This document shows positions 33,840-47,600 of a DNA stretch of 64,000 bases, in pieces. Source of the stretch: Brachionus manjavacas (Eukaryota > Rotifera > Eurotatoria > Ploima > Brachionidae); assembly GCA_019054805.1 (NCBI GenBank), contig JAHQIY010000013.1, positions 2,480,001 to 2,544,000 of the forward strand, written 5' to 3'. Below the pieces are notes generated by a model. It saw only the letters and a program-made list of their open reading frames with translations, did not search any database and was not told the DNA's origin. The stretch's first letter is position 1, and each line of letters opens with the position of its first letter. The position numbers and the translations under genes were made by a program.

Positions 33840-35472
33840 TTAGAAATTTAAAAAGCAAACATATAATCTTATATATCAATTGAAAGAACAAGATTTGCTC
33901 TTCCAAATGATGTACAACAGTGCATAAAAAAAATTAATCTTTGATGAAATTTTTTCATTTAAAAATCGACGAAAAAACTTATTAAAAAACCCTAATAGAT
34001 GAAAAACTGTTCTGAAACGTCTGTGAATATAAGCAGGCCTTAAATTTTGTTTAAGACTAAGTAGGCATGTGAGGTCTTCATTGAATTGTTCTTTATCATA
34101 TGCCCTTTTGACCGATTCTGACATCAAAAAAGCTGAAGACCACCTTGAGAGTCGATGCACTGATTCATTTCCCTAATACTGATGGTCAACTATTTCCGGG
34201 AAATCAACAACATTTTCGTGTCGTACGTGCGTTCTGCCGACAATCCGGCAGACGAGCCTTCAAGGAAGATATCATCTTGAACGTATCCTACGCCTTGGCA
34301 ACGTCACGGTCACTATAAACAAAAGCTGCTTTTCCGGGCAGCTTTCGAAACTTTTTCTTTTTATTTTAATAAAAACTGACTGACTCGTGGTCATCAACCG
34401 GTCAGCCAAACATTTTTGAGCCAAAAAATTCATCAAGCAGATTCATCAAGATATTAATGAAATGAGAAAATAATTACAAAAAAGTAAGATACAACACGTT
34501 TACTCTTCTCATGAGTATTTTTTTTTTAAAACATACTTTTCGATATAAAAATCTATTTGGTAAAATAATTTGCCAAGATTACTTCTTTCATCACAAATAA
34601 TACCAAAAAAATTGAAATTGTTGTTTTTTAATTAGATTAAAGATTAAAATAATTATCATGAATTATTTTGCGATTTAAATTATATCATTGCAATAGATTC
34701 AATGATGCCATCCCTGTTACAAGACTCTCTTTTTTAATTTTTTGAAACTAAGCATTGCAGCGCATGCCATAAAAACATTATTGAAATTATTTGTCCACAA
34801 ATCCAGAACCAAACTAACTGAAACTGCCTCTTTAAGCTTATTTTCAAAAGCAAAACAAAGTAGTATGACAAAGACACACTTTGCAAGTCACTGCAGGGCG
34901 GTCGATTATTAAGCTACGTTAATGATTAATAGCACAAATTCAAGGGCGCGAAAAGTTCTACAAATAACTCCTTACAGGAGTAATAGATTTAAAAAAGACA
35001 AGAAATTAAGCAACTTCGAAAAAGAGCAAAAATCCATTTTCTGACAATTTTCAGATAGGTTTTTTTGAATGAATCTTTTAAATTATTGAAAATCAAAGTT
35101 ACCACTAGATAGATATTGAAATTTTCTTGACTTTGGCTTTTACAGATCAAAAAAAGGTTAAAGATTCGAAAAGTTATGCACATGGGAAACTTACAAGTGA
35201 TTGCCAAGGACTCAGTTTTCAAGTCACTGCAGAATGGTAATTTTTTAGCTACGATAATGATTAATAGCTCAAATTCAAGAGCGCATAAAGTTTTATATAA
35301 TTCTTTTTATATGAGTCCAAAAAAAAAATGGCAAGAAATTTTTTTTTATTTTCTTTTCCTGTAAATTTCTTTATTCTTTTATAAATAAATTTTTGATTTT
35401 ACTCATATATTTATTCGATTTCAAGCATTAATTTAACCATCAGTTTATTTTTTCATTTTAGTAACAAAGTTC
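33840..35472. other. Intergenic region with a GC-richer island and repeats
   Basis: A GC-richer island at about 34160-34360 and a minus-strand open frame at 33876-34160 (RWSSAFLMSESVKRAYDKEQ) look like pieces of an unidentified element. A related pair of sequences is at 34885-35010 and 35218-35335. Confidence 0.4.
34885..35335. repeat. Imperfect direct repeat pair
   Basis: CAAGTCACTGCAG, AGCTAC, AATGATTAATAGC and AAATTCAAG occur in the same order at 34885-34950 and at 35218-35285. A further segment, AAAGATTCGAAAAGTTATGC (35161), recurs at 36957. They look like copies of one dispersed repeat. Confidence 0.6.
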
Positions 35473-35636
35473 TCAATACTTTTCTAAATTGTCCAAATTT
35501 TTGTTTAATATTCCTGATAAATCTATAGACATTGGCATTGCATTCTTGTGCTTCTTTTTCCAATAAAAAATTCCACTTACAATTCCTGCAACAACTAATA
35601 CAGAACATATTCCTACTACCAAAATCAAAACTTTTC
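35473..35636 (-). CDS. MAM/LDLa gene exon 18: transmembrane helix and tail
   Basis: Acceptor AAAAG before 35636; phase follows exon 17 (G + GA). Encodes a single hydrophobic helix (VLILVVGICSVLVVAG and on), then a KKKHK stop-transfer and a cytoplasmic tail of about 30 residues ending at TGA 35475-35473. Makes the product a type I membrane protein. No tyrosine- or dileucine-type sorting motif is obvious. Confidence 0.9.
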
Positions 35637-38600
35637 CTTTTAAATCGATAAAATTATTAAACTGACTTCTCTTCTTTCAATCAAAATAGTTAGCTTACCT
35701 TTTTTTGCTTCTTTTGCTAAAACTTCCCTGGTTGTTGACTCTTTTGTTACATTTTCTGATTCTGTCAATGTTGTCAAAGTTCCAAGAGGAATAACCAAGT
35801 TTTCATCTAATTCGCATTCTTTTGTAAATGTTACATCATCAATAGCTAAAATTCCCGATCTCGTTTTTCCACCTTCGATGACCAATTCAAATTCACTTAT
35901 TTCAGGCATATTTACATCAATTCGCTTCCATTTTTTGCTGCCCTGGTTGGTGCTAAAAATGCTTACCAGCTGACCATAGATCTCTTTTCTCCACCAAACT
36001 CCCAACTGGCCCGAATTATCTCCAACAAGCATGTACCAAATTCTCATCTTGCATCCTTTTTGACTTTTTTTAATTCCAATCTGCAAGAATGCATTTTCTC
36101 CATTTCTGGGCATCAAAGAAGCTGACACGGCTAAATAATGTCCTTTGGAAGTCTGTGTGCTGTGATCGAAAAATGGTCCGCTTGATTCATTTGAGGGGTC
36201 AGGTCGTGTTAATACCCACTGGGAGCTGCTCAAATTAGATGCTCTAAATCCGCACATGTCTTGTTCAAAATTGCATCTATAGTAGCCTGTGCATTCGTGT
36301 TCGTCACTCTTGTCACAGCAGTCAGCGGCCAGATCGCACACATCCGAGCTAGGTACACAATGAAAACTGTTGCATTCAAACTCTTCATTTGCACATTGCT
36401 GAGTCGGTCCTTTATATTCGCAATTGTTCAAGCGGATATCATCGACAAAAATGTAGCTCGTGTTGCTAGATCCGCGTACGCCTTCAAGTTTCACTTGAAA
36501 TTGCTGCAAACATGAAGGAAGATTGACTCTGTATTCAGTCCATAGCTCGGTCTTTGAAGATAGTGTTGTTGCTATCCGAGTCTCGGTGAGACCTGACATG
36601 ATGTACACATTTAGGATGCTCGTTGAATCTCCATATAATTGGTACCAGAACTCAAATGAACATACTAGACCGGCTTGATTATACACAGGGCTGATTAGTC
36701 TGGCTCTATGGCCGGTTAGTTCACCAACAGGACTTTGATTTAGAAATAGAGAGAAAAAAAATGACTTTCATTTGAATTTTACTCAAAATATAAAAAGGAA
36801 CCATCGGCTGAAAGGGTTGAATGATCTTGAAATTAAAATGAAATTAGATTTAGTTTTTGATTATCAAAATTTGTTGATATGGTTCATATATTGTTAAACC
36901 TTCCATAGTAAAAAATTGTAAATTTACCGAAATTTAAATGATCAAGAAAAGGTCAAAGATTCGAAAAGTTATGCACATGGGAAACTAACAAGTAGTTGCC
37001 AAAAATATAGAAAATAAATAGAAACAAGGTTTTACCTGTTGCTCCGCTGCCAGAATAACAAAAATAAAAGAAAAAGAAATTAGTATTGATTATTTAATTG
37101 ATTGATTTATTTTTTATTATTTTGAAAAATTCTTATTAAAAATTTATTTTAAAGAATTTTTTTCATAAGTTTTGATTAAACGATTTAATGAATATTTCTG
37201 TACAGTATGTCACAAAAAGTTAGAATCAAACTTTTTTTTCTATTTGATTGTTTTTTTGTTCATTATTTCGTTAATTCGGCTATTTCTCTTTCAGTCTTTG
37301 TCTGATTTTTCAAAAAACATGCAATTTGCCATCTCTGTTGATCAGTTATTTTATTTTTACCCATTTTTTCTCTATTTTGTCAGATTTTTCGGTAGTCTTT
37401 CTTTAAAAAAGCTATTATTCGAAAAAGATTAAAAGTTAACGATGTTTTTAATTGCAAAAAAACAATATTTTTATTTTTTTCAACTTGATTCTAGCTTTTT
37501 GTGACATACTGTATGTGATGTCTTAATTTTACTTTTGACTTTTTACTTAATCATGTGATTTTTTATAAGACTCTTTTTTATCAATAATTTTTTTACTGTT
37601 TGTACATATTTACAGTTATACACATTTTTACATAGTTAAATTAAATACGAAGCATCGAAGAAATAAAAAAATCTGTAACCAGTTTATAATAAACAATGTT
37701 TAATCTTTAAAAGCTTTGCATAAGTTATTGAACGTTCCGAAGTTCTAAGAATGTAATTCTTATTTATACCTATATGCTCGTGTCAAGAACACGAGCTTAT
37801 AATTAAGTCAAGATGCGAGATTAATGCTTAATGTATATGTCAGCATTTCGAAGCGTCTAACTTTTGAGATACGTGGCAAGTATAATTCTTACTTATCTTT
37901 GTGCATCAGTTGACAAGCTGATGAATAAGTGATTATTCAGGGTAATAAATCTTTTTTTGGGATATATAAAACACACGCTCTTTAAATTAATACCCATCTT
38001 TGGCTTAAACCATAAGCCACTAATCAGATATCACACTGTACAAACAACATTTCCAGTAAGAAAAACTTGAATGAATGAATTTCAATGAATTTGAATGTTT
38101 TTTTCTTTTCTTAATTTTTTAATTAAAATTTATTTTTAAGTTGTAAAAAAAATAATAAATATAATTTAATCTAAAAAAATGGATTAAGACAATTTTAAAA
38201 GCACTATATTCAGATATTAAAGTTAGTTATCGTAAGTAAATGAATTAAAATTTTACTTTTTTTCACACATTTGGGTTTTAAATATTAAGATAATGGAAGA
38301 TGAAAATGTGCCCAAATAAATGTAGCTACAAAATTTTCACAAAAAATAAGAAATTCAATAATACCTTTAGACTTCAGTTATTCAACAAAACTATTCCCAA
38401 TTCTAAAACTAATAAATTTCTCGGTGTGTAATTTGATGAAAGTCTTTGCTTTGATAAACAAATTAAAGAAGTAAAGACTAAATGCATGAATAGACTCAAT
38501 ATAATAAAAATTTTGTCTTCAAAAAATTGGAAGCTCAACCACAATACACTAGCTAGTCTTCACAAGGCACTTATTGGCTCGATTCTGGCTTATAATTTTC

Positions 38601-41600
38601 CATGTCCTAACCTATTCTCCGAATTAGGTTTACAAAAGTTACAAGTTATTCAAAATACTGCTGTTAGATGCATTCTAAAACTTTCTCTCAGAACCTCCTC
38701 TGAATAATTATTCTATGAAGCAGAAAATAAATTGAATATTAGTAAAATTGACCACAGACTAAGCAATCTCTCAGAAAATTACCTTCGTAATGCTCTTGAT
38801 TATTCAGTTCGATTGACTAAAAGACTTGTTTCGGAGTATCAAAGAGGCTTCGATTCTAGATTTATTACGAATCCCACTCCTCTATGTAGATGCTACCTAA
38901 TTATACAAAAATTTTCTGACTCTTAAGATCTTATCTTAAAATTTTTTAAACTGTTTTAATCATTTTATTTTTTTTATCTGAAGGAGCGTATGCTCGAACA
39001 GAAAACAAATAAATAATAATAATGATTTCATCAATTTGTTTAGATTTGGATAGTGTGATACGCAATCGGATCCTGATGGATCTCAATTGATAGATTTTCA
39101 AAATTATCTTAGATAATTAGGCATCTTGAAGATTCTTCCAAAATCTTAAATTTGTAAACCAAAATATTTAATTTTTAATTTGAACTTCAGACCGAAATAA
39201 ATTAATTTTTTTCGAGCAAAAAATTAGAAAAAAAATATGTATAATAAAGTTTAGTCGTTTATTATTAAAAAATTGATAAAAAAACTTTTTTGTTAATTTA
39301 AAATTTAACATTTTGAAATTTACATTTGATCATGAACTTCAATTTGCCGATAATCGTTCTTTTTAAAATCTTTTAATTAGTGTTGTAAATCAAATTGACG
39401 ATTTGAACAAATAATTTGATTTATTTCGATTTAAATTTAAAATAAAATTTGAACTCAAATTTAAACTGAAATTAAAATTGGTTTATTTTTTTGTGTTTGA
39501 ATTAGAAAATGTATCCAATGTTGAAATTACATTGAAAAAGTTCAAATATATTTTTCAGTTTCGAAAAAAAAAAATTTTAAGTTAATATTGCAAACATGAA
39601 AAATTTTGAGTTTTTTTATAAATTTTGACTTTTGGTTTGTGATATGATGATCCTTAAAGATAATATTTGAAGTTTAAAAAACTTACTACGCTCTGTTTTC
39701 CATTTTTTTCATTAATTAAATATTTTATATTTTTATATTTTATTATGAAAAAAAAAATTAAAACTCTAGTTTGTACAAATTATAAATTATTCTTTTAATT
39801 GAAACTAAATTAACAAAATAATCTTCATTTAATTTTTTATTTACAAATTTGTATAATTATTTTCTGTCTTACATTTTACTTTTTACACTTTTCATTTTTA
39901 ATTTTAATACATCGCCAGAATTGGCGCAAAATGAAAAAAAATAAAAAAAAATAAATAAAATTAAGTATTTGTTAAAATGCACCAAACGAAATTAAATAAT
40001 CACTAAAGTAAAAATTTTATATGAAGAAAACTAAGTTTTAGAACAAGAATTTTTTGGATAATAAGTGAACTTTGGTTCATCTAACCGACTGGATCCAGAT
40101 TTTCAACGATTGAATATAAACTTTAATCTAATGAATTATTTATTTATTTTTTTATTTTATATTATTTAACTTTTTTTAGTTTTTCATGTGTTTTTATTAT
40201 AAAAAATAAATAAATGAATTGTTTAAAAGTTAAAATTTCAATAAAAGGTTTTTTTTTTCAAATTTCCAAATAAAAATTAAACTCATTCTATATCACCAAA
40301 GAGTTTAATTTCAAATATGAAAATGCTTGCAATTTTAAGTTGAAATTATTTTTTTTTTGAAACTGAAAAAAATATTTGAAACATCGCACTTTTTCAATGT
40401 AATTTCAGCATTGGACACATTTTCTAATTCAAATACAAAAGATTAAACCAATTTGAATTCAAATTTAAACTGAAAAAATTTAAATTGTGTTATTGACTTA
40501 AAAAAGTCTTAATATTATTTAAATTTTTTTAAAAAAAAGATTGAAAAAAAATAGAGTATAAACAGATGTATCTAAAAAATCTTGAGTCTGACTCACTTTT
40601 GAAAATATAAATTAGTTTTTAATTGAATAAAAAAATAAATTTTTTATATTATTTAGAAATATCTTGAATTTATTGGAAAAAATAAAAAAATGAAGAAGAA
40701 TTTATTCGCTTTATTGATTCGCTTTATTAAGCTTATTATTTTATATTATTTTCTATTTTCTATTCAAAATTAATATCAATTATGTTTTTAATTTGAGATC
40801 TTTTTTTTCTGGGTTTATAGTAAAAATAAATTTAATTAGTCAAGAGTAAATTCAAATGCTATTTATTTAAAACAATACTTATAATTAATCCCTTTTTAAA
40901 AAACATCTAAAACTATCATTCCCTAATAGGCCTTTATGCTAAACATAGAAAATAATTTGAAAATGTACATACCAAATTGAGGTCCGCTATTTTTGAACTG
41001 TGAACTGGTACCAACATTCCACTTAATGGTCAAAAGCTGATCAGAATCTTTGGGATCATTTTTCCATGAGCATAAATTATCGTTAGTACCATCAAAGTTG
41101 CATGCCCAAGGACAAGCGAGTTCATCAGATTTGTCATTGCAGTCGTATCTAAAATTGCACAGATCTTTAATGTAAATGCATTCATTGCTTGTTTCACATC
41201 TTATCTGGTTAGGAGATGGACATGTGGCATCAGGTTGTGGCGTGGTAAATACATAGCTTGGTAATTCGTCAATTGTATTGATCCTACATGATGGAGTGAA
41301 TGACAAATCATCGATAGCCTTAATATTTATTTATCTTGGCGTTTTTTATTTAATAAAAGTTACTATTTGAGAATTTCCATTTACAGTTTCGATCACAATC
41401 TTTAATTAAAATTTTTAATCGAATTTTAAAATAAGTTTTTTTTATTTAATTATTTACTTGGAAGTTTTCATCGGATTTCAAAGGTATATCAGCCAAAATC
41501 CATTCAGGAGCTAGAAAATAAAATTAATTCATTTAACTTAGACTAAATATTTAAATAAATTGGAAGTGTAGCATAATTTTGATATTTTTATGTTTTTGGC

Positions 41601-44600
41601 TTAGGTGAGTAAAAAGATTTTGCTTTTTTTTTCATGGTTTGTTACTGTTAATTTTGGTTACAAGTTATTATAGTCGTGCAGTTCAAGAAGAATTGATCAC
41701 CTTGAAACTATCAAGTTAAGAAGTGTAACAAGTAATTTCAGAGAGAAAAAATTTAAAGTGAGATATATTTATTTATTTAAAAAATAATTTGGGACAAAAT
41801 CCCTTGGCTGTTTGGAATGAATATTAATTCTCCCTTTGGATCAAAGAATTGCAAGGTCCATTGGATCAAAGAATTGCAAGGTCCATTGGATCAAAGAATT
41901 GCAAGGATCCATGCTTACTCTTATGCACAAGGCGTTATTTTTAATGGTTTTTTGTTCTGAAAGTGATCCTCTCTGGACATCAGCTGGTTTCGGAGTTGCT
42001 AATATATCTAATTCATCGCATGTAACTAATTCACCAAAGCTCGTATAGTCAAATGGTTTGTGTGTTATTCATGCAAGTAGAGGATCGAGGTTTCAAGACT
42101 CGCTGAGAGTGGAAAAAATCTTCAAAATATCCCTTTCATGCGGTGTAGATGATTAACTCGATGCAGTAACCTCTCTATCAGATCAAAAATAAAGGTACTA
42201 GAGAAGTTGAAAGCCTCCCCATTTTCCGCTAGGGTAGAAAAGAGACATTTAAACTAATTCATCTTTTTTTTGCACATTTCCTAAAATCTGCAGAACATCT
42301 GTTGTTTAATGTGATAGCTACATTAATTATTTTTTCGTAATATTAACTAATTATTTTGTATCCTTTTTTTGTAAAACATTCTATTTATTTGTGATAAGAA
42401 ATCCATCTTAAAAAACTACTTATAAAATATTTACTACTTTTTTACTTTATATTTAATTTTTTATTCCTTTTTATTTTGAAAATTTTTACTTAACACTCAA
42501 AAGACCAAGGGGTTTTAAAGACCCATTTTGATGCTTATTTTGCTCTTTGCTCAATATATTTATTCATTTTTGACAATTTTTTTTTTCATCAAATCTAAAA
42601 TCAAAAAAATATAATAATTAATTCATTTTTGTTTTAAAATCTTTTTATTTTTCTGCAAAAAAAATAATTTATACGTTAAGGCCCAAGAGGGTTTTTTTGG
42701 ACCCAACAGAAATATTGTCTTTTTTTTTGTAAAATAAATTGAAGACCAAGCTAATTATGCTTTAAATTTCAAAATCTACTTAAATTAAATAATTCCTTTT
42801 AGAAATTACAATTTTATGAACCATGTCTCGACGAAAAGCTGCCTTACAAGCTCTTGAACTTCTTAGAAATGCGGATGATACCCAATCAGTAGCCTCTGAT
42901 GATGATGATGATGATAATGATTATGAGGATAATGATGACTTTGATAATGATTTTTAAGATGAAATGGAAACAACAAATCAGCCTAATGCTGAATACGATT
43001 CAGATGAAGACTCTGATAATGAAGAAACTGAAGAAACTAACATAGACAAAACTTCGAAAAATAGAACGATATGGATAAGATTGTAAGATGTAGAAGATAA
43101 AATAATTATTATTTAAAAATATTAAAAAAATTTAGATAAAAATTTTTTTTTATAAATAATTTTAGGTTTTTACTTAAATCTAGACATTTTTTTTTTGAAA
43201 GTATAACAAAATTGATAAAAGACATTTATTTTTGCAATCTGTAACATTTTTTAACATAATTTGAAAAAATAATCTAGTTTATTTTATCTAAAAAGCAAAT
43301 CTTATTTTAGGGTTTTTTTGGACTCTTTTGGTCCTTAACGTAATAAAAAAATTGGGCCTTTGAGTGTTAATCTAATTAATTTTCGTATTTGAAATTTTGT
43401 AAATTATTTTTTATGCTGAAAGGAGAGCGCTCTTTCTTCAAGCAGCAGACCATAGGTCACATTTTAATTTAAATAAATAAAGTTTTATTTTATGACAATA
43501 TTTTTTAAGATTTAATAATAATATTTTATTCATAAGACAATCTTGTACTTTAAAAAGATATAGACTTTATTTCAAGTTGGTCACTTTCTTGGTCTTTGGA
43601 TTTAAATATCGAAAAATGCGATGTAATGCATGTTGGCTCAAAAAATCCCTTGTTTAATCATACACTTTTTAAATATATTACTTGTCATCTATTTCTCCTA
43701 ACCAACCATTCAATCTTTGGTCAATTCATATTATATTTCGCTTTTCAAATTGATCCACTTCAAAGCCCAAGTTAATTATTCAAATTAATTCCCAAATTTG
43801 ACATAGAATATATCTATAATTTTCTTAAATATGTAAAATACAAAAGAAACCAAGATTCTCCTTCTCTTTTTCTTATTTTATTTTATTCTATTTAAAGTTT
43901 ATAACATATTACAGGTTAAAACATTTTGATTTTAATTTAAAGATTTTAAATAAATGAATGCGCCCACCATGTTTGCATGAAAGAAAACTTCAATTAAAAA
44001 TAAGAATACTTACCGTTCAAGTTTTTTTTTTCCCACAAAAGATTCAAAGGCCCACCTGTTACTTTTCTCATGTGAACTCTAAGTACGGGTAAGCTTCCAT
44101 CTTCATCTAAATAGAATAAATTAATTGTGTTCATTTTTCTATTTCCATTTTCTTACCAAGCATAAAATACCAAAGTCTTAGCGAACAATCGGCACTAACA
44201 GGATACAAAACAGGACTACTCAAGCGCGAAACCTTATTCGCCTTGCCAGTATAGTCGTTATGATAGTAATGACCATCAGACTCCAATGTTGTGTGATCGT
44301 AAGTCGGGTAGTTTAGACTAGAAGACAAAAATTGTCTGCCTACTGCCCTCTTCCATTTCAAGTCCGCGTCATTGTCATTTGTCCATTGGCATAGCGAGTT
44401 CTGTTCACTCTCAAAATCACATCTAGTATAATTGGCACATGTGTGTAGCTGCTCATCACCTTTGTCAACACAATCACTGTTAAAATCACACAACAGACTG
44501 TTCGGAATGCAATATGAATAGGATCCGTTGCATCTAAACACATTGCTGGCAAGGCAAGACACATTAAACTGTGTCTGGCAATTTATAAAGTTGGTCTCGT

Positions 44601-47600
44601 CCACAGCTAGGATTGGTTTTTGTTCAGACACTTGGTTCACATAGGACGATTCAAAATAGAGCCTGAAGCCGGCGTCACGCGAGTGAAGACCTACCCTCAC
44701 TCTAGTCCAGTCATTATTGACCGAGTTTTCTTTGGTGCGCCACAGCCTTTCTTTTCTGTCCAAAGTATCAATCAAAAATAGCGAAAATTCATTTGAAGTT
44801 GGCTCAACTTTAATGTAATAGAATTCAAACTCGCAAAAGGAGCTTGTACGGCCAAGGACAGGCGAGTAAAGTCTGCTAAGACCTGAAAACACCCCTTCCG
44901 ATGCTTCATAGTTCATTAGTGATCCATTAACTGTGCCCAAAGACACATCTTTAGATATTTGTGCGTAACCAGCAGTTGTTCTGTTGAATACATTTGAAAA
45001 TTTAATGGACATTTAACTTTATGTTAATTGATTAATACTATTATAATTGATAGGTAGCTAAACATGAAATTTTTCAATCAATTAAGCTTTTTAATTATTT
45101 TGGAATTTTATTTTTATAATTTTTATTATTTTCAATCAGTAGACAAATATATGATAAAAAAAATTTAAATAAAAAGGCAAAACATGTTTTCTTAAAAATC
45201 ATTTAATGTCACTTACACAGTATGTTGCTTGCACTATGTTCCAATTTCTTTTAATTCTGATTTTAATTCTGACTAAATGTATCAAAATTAACATTATTAA
45301 AATTAACTTGCAGAGTATCTGCAGAGACTAAATTTGGGTGGTACAATGTTTGTATCAGCTGATATCTTTTTGCAGAACATATTTTAGACTCATAGTAAAA
45401 AATTTATTTTAAAATTTTTGTTCTTTATTCCAATATTCACAATGCCCAATTTTCCACCTAAATTCTGTTCAATTTGAAATGAATTTTTAAATATTATATT
45501 TTTAATTTTATATATTTTTTTAATGTTTAATTTTTAATTTTTAAATATTAATAAAATTTATATGAATTTATTATCAAAAAAAAATTATGTGTGCAGTACG
45601 AAAAGATGAATTTACCATTTAAAAAATTGATCTATTAGATAATAAATTTAACAGCTATGTAATTAATCCTCCTATTTGGCACTAAGCGGTTTATACTCTG
45701 AATATTTAAAATAAATAAAAGAAATTCTTCTTATAGATATTTTATTTAATTATGTTTTTGGCCACTTCTAGCCTAAGGAACAATACAATATATAAAGAAA
45801 AGATAGGAAAAGAATAACAAAAATAATATGTTTAATAACAAAAAAAAATAATAAGTAATACTGAAAATACTAAAACATGTGCTACTATTTCAACATGCTT
45901 CTATTTACTTAAATGAACATGCATATGTAATATTTTAAATCAAATTAAACTGCTCTTTAAGTGAGAAGATGATGTAGTTATTTAGAGAACTACAACAGCT
46001 AGATAAAATAATCAATAAGATTTATTCATAAGGGAAAAAATTAAAATGCTAGAAATTTTTATCTATTCAAAATTTTATTCAACCATAATTGACAATATTA
46101 TTTTTATACACCGTTTACACCATCAACCACTGTTCAAACAACATAAGTAAAAAAAAGAGCTGTTTAAAACAATAATAAACTTGCCGACAAAGTTCAAATG
46201 AGCGCTATAGAAAATGAAAAATTCAAGTACTCTTTTTTATAGTGATGAAATCGAATATGTATATTCGATCCGATATTTGAATAAGTAGCTTTTTGAACGG
46301 AAATCAGCTTCGAATATGATATTTGAATATAAAAAAATTTAAAAATATACTTAAATATTATTTCATTTTAATTTTAAAATTGAATCTCTAAAACATTCGA
46401 ATTTAAATTTGAAAATATTGAATCTAAAACCGAATACAATAGATATTTGATTTCGTAATTGAAAAAATTAAATAATTAAAAAAATTTTAATAATAAAATA
46501 ATAATATATTTAGTTATAGGCTTGGGGGTAATGAACTTGAATGTTCATCACAAGAAAGAGTATAAGATTTGAAATGGGATGAACATTTTGCGTCCATAAT
46601 CAACAGAGCTAATCTGGTTCTTGGGATAGTTAAGAAAATATTTTTAACAAAAAACGAGTAAGTGCTTAAAAAATTATCTACGCCATTAGTCAGACCACAT
46701 CTCAAATATGCGTCTCAAGTTTGGCATCCGTTTTTACGCAAAGACATCTCACGTATAGAAATTGTTCAACGAAGGGCTACAAAAATTACTTGCACAAATA
46801 AGAATCTGGACTAGCAATTAAGACTTGAAAAACTTAAACTCACAAATTTAGAAGAAAGAAGAATTCTGGACTAGCAATTAAGACTTGAAAAACTTAAACT
46901 CACAAATTTAGAAGAAAGAAGAATTCTGGACTAGCAATTAAGACTTGAAAAACTTAAACTCACAAATTTAGAAGAAAGAAGAATTCGGGGTGACTTGATT
47001 CAACAATACAAGATAAATAATGGTAATTATTAGGTCAACTGATATCAAACAAATTTTTTCAGACTGAGCCAGAAATTTTATAACACAAGGAGCCATGAAT
47101 ATTCAATGACCAAGCAGTTGGTATAAAATTGTACGATCAGATCAAACTTTTTCACAAATCGAGTGGTAAATAATTGGAATCAACTAACTCGAGATGTAAT
47201 CGAGACTCCAACAATTAACCAATTCAAGAATCAAATAGACAAATTTTTTAAATAAAGGACTTTGTTAACGGCTATTATAATGCAGATGACTGCGTTTCAT
47301 CTTTGGGTTAAACCAAAGATTATAGCCATAAACTTATACCATTTGAATAAAAAAATTTCCAAAAATTAAATTGAGTTTTGATGCAATTTGGATACCAATG
47401 TCTATGTCAGATTTTGAGCAGTTACCACAACTCTTCTAAAATTTTCCTGACTTATTTGATCAAGATTGCCTTTATACATACAAAATTCTCGACATAAAAA
47501 AATGTCATTCTCCTTATGGAAATGACTGTGCAGGAATACAAAAAACTCAAATTTATTTATTTATTCCATTAAATTTAAGCAGAATGATACTTATAGAGAA

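Noticed and set aside
36261-36515. Plus-strand ORF opposite the MAM/LDLa exon 17
   Set aside because: The minus-strand exon explains the region; the plus frame has no family features.
45222-45280. Candidate missing MAM6 exon on the minus strand
   Set aside because: Good splice signals, but the only open phase does not fit exon 10 or 11 and the peptide does not resemble MAM.
46805-46984. CRISPR-like or satellite array
   Set aside because: Only three adjacent copies without spacers, inside a LINE ORF, in a eukaryotic genome.
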